Origin: JBHJOF01 sp050330055
GTDB lineage: Bacteria; Pseudomonadota; Alphaproteobacteria; Kiloniellales; JAKSDN01
Length of the DNA: 7,719 bases
Direction: 5' to 3'
Assembly (NCBI GenBank): GCA_050330055.1
Contig: JBHJOF010000137.1
Coordinates: forward strand, 1 to 7,719
Shown piece by piece: positions 1 through 5,349 of the stretch (positions within the stretch are counted from its first letter, which is position 1; each line of letters begins with the position of its first letter). Made by a program: the position numbers and the translations under genes. The notes under the pieces are model-generated. The model saw only the letters and a program-made list of their open reading frames with translations. It ran no database searches and had not been told where the DNA came from.

Positions 1-1
1 C

Positions 2-478
2 GGCTTCGGCCTCTCGATCCACTATCACAACCGGCGCCGCGTGCATGAGGAGATCGAGAACGAGCTCGAGGCGACTTACTGGGAGAGCCTCGACCAGATG
101 CTCTCGCGCATGGACATCATCTCGATCAACTGTCCGCACACGCCTGCGACCTATCACCTGCTGTCGGCGCGCCGGCTCAAGCTGATGCAACCGCACGCCT
201 ACATCGTCAATACGAGCCGCGGCGAGGTGGTCGACGAGAACGCACTGACCCGCATGCTGGAGGCGCGCGAGATTGCCGGCGCCGGCCTCGACGTCTACGA
301 GCACGAGCCGGCGATCAATCCCAAGCTGCTGACGTTGGAGAACGTGGTGCTGCTGCCGCACATGGGCTCGGCCACGATCGAGGGCCGCATCGCCATGGGC
401 GAGAAGGTCATCATCAACATCAAGACTTTCGCCGACGGCCACACCCCGCCCGACCGCGTCCTGGAGACGATGTTTTAG
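2..478 (+). CDS. D-2-hydroxyacid dehydrogenase, glyoxylate/hydroxypyruvate reductase type (5'-truncated)
   Basis: This is the C-terminal 158 residues of an NAD(P)-dependent D-2-hydroxyacid dehydrogenase; the frame is open to the left edge, so the start and the N-terminal substrate domain lie outside the window. The visible part begins just after the usual GxGxxG dinucleotide loop, in the second strand of the Rossmann fold (GFGLSIHYHNRRR). The Asn-Arg-Arg-Arg after that strand suggests NADP(H) preference, which is an inference. The family's catalytic triad is present: Arg in NTSRGEVVDE (visible residue 73), Glu in DVYEHEP (102) and His in LLPHMGSAT (120). Family members reduce glyoxylate or hydroxypyruvate, but substrate cannot be read from this fragment. 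The GTG at 41 lies inside the domain and is not a credible start. The gene ends in TAG and converges on the moeB-like gene across a palindromic repeat. Confidence 0.9.
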   Translation, partial: GFGLSIHYHNRRRVHEEIENELEATYWESLDQMLSRMDIISINCPHTPATYHLLSARRLKLMQPHAYIVNTSRGEVVDENALTRMLEAREIAGAGLDVYEHEPAINPKLLTLENVVLLPHMGSATIEGRIAMGEKVIINIKTFADGHTPPDRVLETMF

Positions 479-717
479 CGCACTATCGTGTCGACGGCTG
501 GCACTGTTTTCTTCTTAACGCGCTGACGCGCGTGTCACCCTCACCCTCCCACGCGCTATCGCGCGCGGGCCCCTCCCTCTCCCCTCCAGGGCGAGGGGAA
601 TAAACCGGCGCGCTTTATATTCCCTCACCCTGGAGGGGAGAGGGAGGGACCCAACGCGAAGCGTTGGGAGGGTGAGGGTGACGAAACAAGAGTCGTTCGC
701 TCAATCGACTCGGAGCA
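479..717. other. Intergenic gap between convergent genes
   Basis: This 239-base gap separates the stop codons of two convergent genes. Most of it is the palindromic repeat at 534-682. Outside the repeat I see a perfect 6-bp hairpin (518-523 with 528-533, loop TGAC). It follows a T-rich run rather than preceding one on the plus strand, so it is not a canonical intrinsic terminator in either direction. No small gene is supported. Confidence 0.7.
534..682. repeat. Palindromic REP/BIME-like repeat, copy 1 (two inverted half-units)
   Basis: This is a 149-base inverted repeat made of half-units 534-600 and 620-682, with an AT-richer loop at 601-619. The outer arms pair perfectly over 17 bp (GTCACCCTCACCCTCCC at 534-550 with 666-682). 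The inner arms pair perfectly over 21 bp (571-591 with 628-648). Two side hairpins interrupt the arms: 548-556 with 561-569 (loop TATC, one A/C mismatch) and 650-657 with 661-668 (CCCAACGC, loop GAA, perfect). A matching element lies at 2795-2959. I see no flanking target-site duplication and no coding capacity. Because it lies between convergent stop codons, it could act as a bidirectional transcription end or mRNA 3' stabiliser; that is inference, and neither end has a clear T-run. Confidence 0.9.
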
Positions 718-1569
718 CTACGCCGCGCAGTAGGGCGAGTCCTCGGCGTAGGTGGTGGGATCGAGCGTGCGAATGGTCGCCTGCGGGCCGCAGAGCGGGC
801 AGGACGGGTCGGCGGTCACCTTGACGCTGCGGAAGGTCGCGGCCAGGCCGTCGTAGAGCAGCAGGCGGCCAGACAGGCTGTCGCCGATGCCGAGCAGCTC
901 CTTGACCACCTCAGTCGCCTGCAGCGATCCCAGCACCCCGGGCAACGGCGCCAGCACGCCGACGTCGGCGCAACTGTCCTTCATGGCGCCCGGCTGCGCG
1001 CCGAAGATGCAGCGGTAGCAGGGATGCGCTGTATCGTCCTTTGCGTCGCGCAGAAAGGGCTTGAAGGTCGAGAGCTGGCCGTCGAAGCGCATGATCGCCG
1101 CCGAGACCAGCGGCTTGCGTGAGAGATAGCAGGCGTCGTTCAGGAGATAGCGCGTCGGGAAGTTGTCCGAGCCGTCGGCGACGATGTCGTAATCGGCGAT
1201 CAGCCCCGCCACCGTCGCCGCCTTGACGCGCGTGTGGTGGGCGATCACGCGGACCTCGGGATTGATCGCGGCGATGCGCGCCTTGGCGCTTTCCACCTTG
1301 TCCTGGCCGACCGTGCCCGTGTCATGGATCACCTGGCGCTGCAGATTCGAGAGATCGACCGCGTCGTCGTCGACCACGCCCAGCGTGCCGACGCCACTGG
1401 CCGCGAGATAGAGCAGCAGCGGCGAGCCCAGGCCGCCGGCGCCGACCACCAGCACGCGGGACTGGAGCAGCTTCTCCTGCCCCTCGTCGCCGATCTCGGG
1501 CAGCACCAGGTGGCGCGCGTAGCGTTCGATCTGCTGGTCGCTCAGGTCCATATCGAGGTCAACGGTCAT
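718..1569 (-). CDS. moeB: MoeB/ThiF/HesA-family E1-like adenylyltransferase (molybdopterin-synthase adenylyltransferase type)
   Basis: This 283-residue protein belongs to the E1-like enzymes that adenylate the C-terminal glycine of ubiquitin-like sulfur carriers (MoaD or ThiS), using ATP in the cytoplasm. Visible are the N-terminal QQIERYARHLVLPEIG helix, the nucleotide loop GAGGLGSP (43-50), an acidic strand end VVDDDAVD, NLQRQ with its conserved Arg78, and DGSDNFPTRYLLND around Asp135. Two zinc-binding pairs, CYRC (184/187) and CPLC (257/260), are intact. So is the conserved Cys200 in DSCADVGV. There is no C-terminal rhodanese domain, so it is the short MoeB form rather than MoeZ. The C-terminal YCAA tail recalls the YEEFCG ending of related proteins. 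ATG at 1569 is preferred over an in-frame TTG at 1575; ATG at 1551 is also possible, and none has a clear Shine-Dalgarno. It follows cysK by 18 bp. MoeB and ThiF cannot be told apart from sequence alone. Confidence 0.9.
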   Translation of the reverse strand: MTVDLDMDLSDQQIERYARHLVLPEIGDEGQEKLLQSRVLVVGAGGLGSPLLLYLAASGVGTLGVVDDDAVDLSNLQRQVIHDTGTVGQDKVESAKARIAAINPEVRVIAHHTRVKAATVAGLIADYDIVADGSDNFPTRYLLNDACYLSRKPLVSAAIMRFDGQLSTFKPFLRDAKDDTAHPCYRCIFGAQPGAMKDSCADVGVLAPLPGVLGSLQATEVVKELLGIGDSLSGRLLLYDGLAATFRSVKVTADPSCPLCGPQATIRTLDPTTYAEDSPYCAA

Positions 1570-1587
1570 GGCCAATAGGTGGGTCCG

Positions 1588-2589
1588 CTAGAGCCCCTCG
1601 AAAAGGTCGGTCGAGAGGTAGCGCTCGGCGAAGGACGGCAGGATCACCACGATCAGCTTGCCGGCCATGGCCGGCCGGGCGCCGACCTCGAGCGCCGCGG
1701 CCAGCGCCGCACCGGAGGAGATGCCGACCGGCAGTCCCTCGACGCTGGCCGCCTCGCGCGCCATGGCGAAGGCCGTGTCGTTGGCGATCGGCAGCACCTC
1801 GTCGATCAGGCTCTGGTCGAGGATCTCGGGCACGAAGCCGGCACCGATGCCCTGGATCTTGTGCGGGCCCGGCTCGCCGCCGGACAAGACCGGGCTGCCC
1901 TCGGGCTCGACCGCGATCATCCTGACCGAGGGTTTGCGCACCTTCAGCACCTGGCCGACGCCGGTCAGCGTGCCGCCGGTGCCGACACCCGAGATCACCG
2001 CATCGACCCGGCCCGCCGTATCGGTCCAGATCTCCTCGGCCGTGGTGATGCGGTGGATCGCCGGGTTGGCCGGGTTGGCGAACTGCTGCGGCATGACCGC
2101 CGGCGCCCTTTTCTTCAGCAGGGCCTCGGCCTCGGCGACGGCGCCGCGCATGCCCTTGGCGCCGTCGGTCAGCACCAGCTCGGCACCCAGGAGGCGCAGC
2201 ATCTTGCGCCGCTCGACCGACATGGTCTCCGGCATGGTCAGCACCAGGCGATAGCCCTTGGCGGCGCAGACGAAGGCCAGCGCGATGCCGGTGTTGCCGC
2301 TGGTCGGCTCGATGATGGTGGTGTCGGGGCCGATCCTGCCCTCGGCTTCCAGCGCCTCGATCATGGCAAGCCCGATGCGGTCCTTGACCGAGCCCAGCGG
2401 ATTGAAGAACTCGCACTTCGCCGCGATCTCGGCGACCGCGCCGTGCGCCGCCGCCAGGCGCTTGACCCGCACCAGGGGCGTGCCGCCGATGGTGCCGAGG
2501 ATGCTGTCGAAGACGTGGCCGCGCGGCGCCGCTTTGGTGGAGAGCTTGCGGGCCAGGGCTTCGGCGGTCGCCAGGGTCTTGGTGGTCAT
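1588..2589 (-). CDS. cysK: Cysteine synthase A (O-acetylserine sulfhydrylase)
   Basis: This 333-residue fold-type II PLP enzyme converts O-acetyl-L-serine and sulfide to L-cysteine and acetate. Motifs appear in the expected order: IGGTPLVR (34-41), NPLGSVKDR with the PLP Schiff-base Lys69, the substrate loop TSGNTG (96-101), the PLP-phosphate loop GVGTGGT (201-207) and SSGAA (291-295). The C-terminal PSFAERYLSTDLF block is typical of CysK rather than of cystathionine beta-synthase, and there is no CBS regulatory domain. Compared with E. coli CysK it has roughly 20 extra N-terminal residues, rich in Ala and Lys. The ATG start has a weak AAGG 4 bases upstream. The moeB-like gene begins 18 bp downstream, so the two are probably co-transcribed. 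An Rrf2 regulator lies upstream across a 437-bp gap and may control it. CysM is the main alternative name; motifs and C-terminus favour CysK. Confidence 0.95.
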   Translation of the reverse strand: MTTKTLATAEALARKLSTKAAPRGHVFDSILGTIGGTPLVRVKRLAAAHGAVAEIAAKCEFFNPLGSVKDRIGLAMIEALEAEGRIGPDTTIIEPTSGNTGIALAFVCAAKGYRLVLTMPETMSVERRKMLRLLGAELVLTDGAKGMRGAVAEAEALLKKRAPAVMPQQFANPANPAIHRITTAEEIWTDTAGRVDAVISGVGTGGTLTGVGQVLKVRKPSVRMIAVEPEGSPVLSGGEPGPHKIQGIGAGFVPEILDQSLIDEVLPIANDTAFAMAREAASVEGLPVGISSGAALAAALEVGARPAMAGKLIVVILPSFAERYLSTDLFEGL

Positions 2590-2730
2590 GCAGCCTTGTC
2601 TTGCGGCGGAGCGGCCGCGTGGTAAGGCGGCCAGGCCGATCGAGCCCCGCCGCGTGCTCCCGGTTTACCCCGGCGGTGCCTGGCGAATCAACCGGCGGGG
2701 GCTGGGCAAGAGCACGAGGAATGCATAGGC

Positions 2731-2760
2731 CAAAGCCGGACTGGTTGGGCTTTGCCAGTC
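2731..2760. promoter_or_regulatory. Overlapping inverted repeats upstream of cysK (possible operator or RNA structure)
   Basis: Two perfect inverted repeats interlock here. CAAAGCC (2731-2737) pairs with GGCTTTG (2748-2754), and GACTGG (2739-2744) pairs with CCAGTC (2755-2760). Each has a 10-base spacer, and the order is A-B-A'-B'. In RNA the two stems could form an H-type pseudoknot or compete as alternatives; in DNA either could be a dyad for a dimeric regulator such as the neighbouring Rrf2 protein. The site is about 140 bp upstream of the cysK start codon. It may be chance in GC-rich sequence. Confidence 0.25.
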
Positions 2761-2794
2761 GTGTTTCAATCGCCTACACGGCGGTTGCCCCGTC

Positions 2795-2959
2795 TTTCAC
2801 CCTCACCCTCCCATGGGGCCGATGCCCCATGGGTCCCTCCCTCTCCCCTCAAGGGAGAGGGAAAACATACGCCATCGCAGACACTTAATTCCCTCTCCCT
2901 CGGAGGGGAGAGGGAGGGGCCCAAGCGGCCGAAGGGCGCTTGGGAGGGTGAGGGTGAAA
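2795..2959. repeat. Palindromic REP/BIME-like repeat, copy 2 (two inverted half-units)
   Basis: This is a 165-base inverted repeat with the architecture of the element at 534-682. Half-units are 2795-2863 and 2889-2959, with loop 2864-2888. Three arm blocks pair perfectly: 18 bp (TTTCACCCTCACCCTCCC at 2795-2812 with 2942-2959), 16 bp (2835-2850 with 2903-2918) and 12 bp (2852-2863 with 2889-2900). Side hairpins are 2810-2819 with 2824-2833 (CCCATGGGGC, loop CGAT, perfect 10 bp) and 2920-2927 with 2937-2944 (CCCAAGCG, perfect 8 bp). Each half-unit also holds its own CCCTCTCCC/GGGAGAGGG hairpin. It separates the Rrf2 gene from cysK and could end or attenuate transcription between them, which is inference. 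No target-site duplication is visible. Confidence 0.9.
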
Positions 2960-3026
2960 CGAAGAGGGTAGCTTGAACGCTGGCGGGGCTGGTGAGACGC
3001 TCTTCGCGGATTTACCGAATTGATGA

Positions 3027-3482
3027 CTAAATCGAGAAATCCGGGCTCTGCGGCTGGTCGCGGGGAATGTCCTGTTCGCGGGCGCGCTCGCAGAGCTGCT
3101 CGATGGTCATATCGTCGAGCCGGCGCATCATCTCGCGCTGCATCTCGATCCAGATCGGCCGCACCACCTTCAAGCCGAGCTCCGAGCCGTCCGGCTCGCT
3201 CGCCGGATCGGCGGTGCCCTCCAGCTTGCGCACGATGCGGATGATCTCGCCAACGGTGATGCGCCGTCGCTCGCGTGCCAGGCGATAGCCGCCGCGCGGC
3301 CCGCGCTGGCCGGCCAGGATGCCGTGATGCACGAGCTGCTGCAGCACCTGCTCCAGATAGCGCCGCGGGATGCCCTGGCGCTCGGAAATTTCGGTCGAGC
3401 GCACCGGCTGACTGCCAGCGTGATAGGCGATGTCGACCACGGCCTCGATCGCGAACAGCAGCTTCTTCGAGAGGCGCAACAT
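3027..3482 (-). CDS. Rrf2-family transcriptional regulator, CymR-like, without Fe-S cysteines
   Basis: This 151-residue winged helix-turn-helix regulator would bind DNA as a dimer. The N-terminal helix LRLSKKLLFAIEAVVDIAYH leads into the helix-turn-helix (about 28-53, with IPRRYLEQVLQQL as recognition region) and the wing GQRGPRGGYRLAR (58-70). ITVGEIIRIVRKLEG and the C-terminal dimerisation helix WIEMQREMMRRLDDMTIEQL follow. IscR, NsrR and RirA carry three clustered cysteines around residues 90-106; this protein has none there, and its only Cys is 131. That, and resemblance in the second half, point to CymR-type regulators of cysteine metabolism. Its position directly upstream of cysK agrees. 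The ATG at 3482 aligns with the conserved family N-terminus; a 49-codon upstream extension of the open frame lies inside dut and is spurious. The start is 22 bp after the dut stop, with no clear Shine-Dalgarno. Confidence 0.88.
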   Translation of the reverse strand: MLRLSKKLLFAIEAVVDIAYHAGSQPVRSTEISERQGIPRRYLEQVLQQLVHHGILAGQRGPRGGYRLARERRRITVGEIIRIVRKLEGTADPASEPDGSELGLKVVRPIWIEMQREMMRRLDDMTIEQLCERAREQDIPRDQPQSPDFSI

Positions 3483-3504
3483 GAATCGGTCTGCCCGCTG
3501 TCTG

Positions 3505-3996
3505 TTAGCCCGACGCGCCGGCCTTGACGGCGCTCGCGATCCCGGTCGAGCCCCCAGTCGATCCAAAGCCGCCGCTGCCGCGCTCGCTGTCCGGCAGCGC
3601 CTCGTTCGGCGCCCATTGGGTGCGCGCAAAAGGCGCGATCACGAGCTGCGCGATGCGGCCGCCGCGCTCGATGGTGAAAGGCGCGTCGCCCAGATTGACC
3701 AGGATCACGCCGACCTCGCCGCGGTAATCGGCGTCGATGGTGCCAGGCGCGTTCAGCACAGTGACACCATGCTTGAGCGCCAGGCCGGAGCGAGGCCGCA
3801 CCTGCGCCTCGTAGCCGGCCGGCAATGCGATGGCGAGACCGGTCGGCACCAGGCGCCGCTCGCCGGGCTGCAGCACGACCACGCTTTCGACCGCGGCCAG
3901 CAGGTCCATGCCGGCGCTGTCGGGCGTCGCATAGGCGGGCAGCGGGAGATCGGCGCCATGGGCGAGCCGCATGATCGGCACCGTGACCCGACTCAT
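3505..3996 (-). CDS. dut: Deoxyuridine 5'-triphosphate nucleotidohydrolase (dUTPase)
   Basis: This 163-residue homotrimeric dUTPase hydrolyses dUTP to dUMP and pyrophosphate, keeping uracil out of DNA and supplying dUMP for thymidylate synthesis. All five signature motifs are visible in order: ATPDSAGMDLLA (23-34), RPRSGLALK (67-75), GTIDADYRGEVGVILVN (85-101) with the catalytic Asp90 and the uracil-pocket Tyr91, RGGRIAQLVIAPF (111-123), and the flexible C-terminal RGSGGFGSTG (139-148). A 15-residue Ala/Gly/Ser tail follows motif 5. The ATG at 3996 overlaps the coaBC stop as ATGA, a sign of translational coupling. The frame remains open for a further 837 nt upstream, but that part is an out-of-frame reading of coaBC and not protein. 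Confidence 0.97.
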   Translation of the reverse strand: MSRVTVPIMRLAHGADLPLPAYATPDSAGMDLLAAVESVVVLQPGERRLVPTGLAIALPAGYEAQVRPRSGLALKHGVTVLNAPGTIDADYRGEVGVILVNLGDAPFTIERGGRIAQLVIAPFARTQWAPNEALPDSERGSGGFGSTGGSTGIASAVKAGASG

Positions 3997-5213
3997 GTGG
4001 TCGCGGTCCCGGCAGCGGGACCCAGATCGGCCGCGATGCGGCTGGCCAGGCGCTTGGCGACGTCTTCCTTGCTCATGCGCGGCCAAGTCTCGACGCCGGC
4101 CGCGTCGATCACGTGTACCTGGTTCTCGGCGCCGCCGAAGGTGCCGCTCGACGGCGAGACGTCGTTCGCCACGATCCAGTCGCAGCCCTTTTTGGCGCGC
4201 TTCTCCTGCGCCTGTTCGATCAAACGCTCGGTCTCGGCGGCGAAGCCGATCACCAGGCGCGGCCGCTGGTTGCCGGCGGCGGCGAGGCTGGCCAGAATGT
4301 CCGGGTTGGCGGCCAGCTCCAGTTTGGGCGGCGCGCCACCGTCCTTCTTCAGCTTGCTCGCGGCTGCCGAGACAACGCACCAGTCGGCCACCGCCGCGGC
4401 GCAGACCGCAACGTCGACCGGCAGCGACTCCTGGCAGGCGGCCAGCATCTCCGCCGCCGATTCCACATGGCGCACCTGCACGCCCGGCGGGTCGGCCAGC
4501 GCGGTCGGGCCCGAAACCAGCGTGGTGGCCGCGCCCAAACGCGACAGCGCGCCGGCGATGGCATGACCCTGGCGGCCCGAGGAGCGGTTGGCGATGTAGC
4601 GCACCGGATCGATCGCCTCGTGCGTCGGTCCGCTGGTGACCAGCGCGCGCCGGCCGCTGAGCGGCGCGGCGCGGCCGAAGAAGTCCTCGATCGCGGAAAG
4701 GATTTCCTGCGGCTCGGCCATGCGGCCGAAGCCGTACTCGCCGCAGGCCATGTCGCCCTCGTTCGGGCCGACGCTCAGCACGCCACGCGCCTGCAGCAGC
4801 GCCATGTTGGCGCGGGTCGCCGGATGCTCCCACATGCGCAGGTTCATGGCCGGCGCCACCAGCACGCGCTTGTCTGTGGCGAGCAGCGTGGTCGAGGCGA
4901 GATCGTCCGCACGGCCCGCGGCCATCTTGGCCAGCAGGTCGGCGCTCGCCGGCGCGACCACCAAGAGGTCGGCCTCGCGTGACAGGCGGATGTGGCCCAT
5001 CTCGGCCTCGTCGGTCAGCGAGAAGAGATCGCTGTAGACCTTGTCCTCGGTCAGCGCGGCGAGCGACAGCGGCGTGACGAACTCGGCGCCGCCCTTGGTC
5101 AGGATCGCGCGCACCGCCGCGCCGCGCTCGCGCAGGCGGCGCACCAGCTCAAGCGCCTTGTAGGCGGCGATACCGCCGGACACCACCAGGAGGATCCGTT
5201 TGCCTGCCAGCAT
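3993..5213 (-). CDS. coaBC: Bifunctional phosphopantothenoylcysteine decarboxylase / phosphopantothenate-cysteine ligase
   Basis: This 406-residue bifunctional enzyme (formerly Dfp) joins 4'-phosphopantothenate to cysteine using CTP, then decarboxylates the product to 4'-phosphopantetheine for coenzyme A. The N-terminal flavoprotein CoaC domain (about 1-180) has SGGIAAYK (12-19), catalytic His74 in MGHIRL, APAS (87-90), PAMN (121-124) and the active-site Cys157 in ACGEYGFGRMAEP. The C-terminal CoaB domain (about 186-398) has GPTHEAIDPVRYIANRSSGR (195-214), AAVADW (273-278), KLKK (287-290), GFAAET (323-328) and ANDVS (349-353). Both halves look intact. I prefer the ATG at 5213, with GGA about 9 bases upstream, over an in-frame TTG at 5228. 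It overlaps dut by 4 bp. A 136-bp gap to ubiB with a candidate promoter suggests it can be transcribed separately. Confidence 0.97.
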   Translation of the reverse strand: MLAGKRILLVVSGGIAAYKALELVRRLRERGAAVRAILTKGGAEFVTPLSLAALTEDKVYSDLFSLTDEAEMGHIRLSREADLLVVAPASADLLAKMAAGRADDLASTTLLATDKRVLVAPAMNLRMWEHPATRANMALLQARGVLSVGPNEGDMACGEYGFGRMAEPQEILSAIEDFFGRAAPLSGRRALVTSGPTHEAIDPVRYIANRSSGRQGHAIAGALSRLGAATTLVSGPTALADPPGVQVRHVESAAEMLAACQESLPVDVAVCAAAVADWCVVSAAASKLKKDGGAPPKLELAANPDILASLAAAGNQRPRLVIGFAAETERLIEQAQEKRAKKGCDWIVANDVSPSSGTFGGAENQVHVIDAAGVETWPRMSKEDVAKRLASRIAADLGPAAGTATT

Positions 5214-5251
5214 GACGCGGTTCCGCAATTTTACGGTTGCGTATCGTGGTT

Positions 5252-5279
5252 AAGGTAAGGCCTGCCGCCGGCCGGTCAA
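5252..5279 (-). promoter_or_regulatory. Candidate sigma-70-type promoter for coaBC-dut
   Basis: On the minus strand TTGACC (5279-5274) is followed after 16 bp by TACCTT (5257-5252), which keeps the conserved TA...T of a -10 box. Initiation near 5244 would give a leader of about 30 nt before the coaBC ATG. A second, perfect TTGACA (5328-5323) lies upstream, but no -10-like sequence sits at normal spacing from it. The match is modest and rests on hexamers alone. Confidence 0.3.
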
Positions 5280-5349
5280 GGTGGCAGCCCTCCCGCATCC
5301 CCAGCCATACTATCTATCCCTGTGTCAATAAAGCGTTTTCGGCCGCAGG

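Larger units (their letters stand above)
2590..3026. other. 437-bp intergenic region between the Rrf2 gene and cysK
   Basis: This gap is unusually long for the window. Its right half holds the second palindromic repeat (2795-2959). Its left half (2590-2790) would contain the cysK promoter and leader if cysK has its own promoter. There I see overlapping short inverted repeats at 2731-2760 and a bulged GC-rich inverted repeat (2643-2652 with 2693-2703). On the minus strand TTGATT-like and TTGAAA-like boxes exist, but none has a convincing -10 partner, so I do not call a promoter. Plus-strand open frames across the region run through the repeat and show no protein-family character. No small gene is supported. 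Confidence 0.7.

Noticed and set aside
1579..2625. 348-codon plus-strand open frame opposite cysK
   Set aside because: It mirrors the cysK codon pattern (Arg/Gly/Asp-rich) and has no family motifs; cysK on the other strand is unambiguous.
2601..2976. Short plus-strand open frames between cysK and the Rrf2 gene
   Set aside because: They run into or through the palindromic repeat, encode low-complexity Pro/Arg/Ser-rich peptides and lack a ribosome binding site.
2960..3006. Inverted repeat CGAAGAG/CTCTTCG
   Set aside because: Seven-base arms 33 bases apart are easily due to chance and no function is suggested by position.
3007..3043. Inverted repeat CGGATTT/AAATCCG spanning the Rrf2 stop codon as a terminator
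   Set aside because: The arms are only 7 bp with a 23-base loop, and no T-run follows on the transcribed strand.
3483..3629. 49-codon upstream extension of the Rrf2 reading frame
   Set aside because: It lies within dut and is Arg/Ala-rich without homology; Rrf2 proteins begin at the MLRLSKK helix.
3997..4833. 279-codon N-terminal extension of the dut reading frame
   Set aside because: It reads coaBC in the wrong frame. The dUTPase family starts at the ATG at 3996, which overlaps the coaBC stop as ATGA.
5306..5328. TTGACA between ubiB and coaBC as a promoter
   Set aside because: The -35 match is perfect, but the sequence 16-18 bp downstream (around GCTGGG) does not resemble a -10 box; the nearest TA-rich hexamers are only 10-13 bp away.
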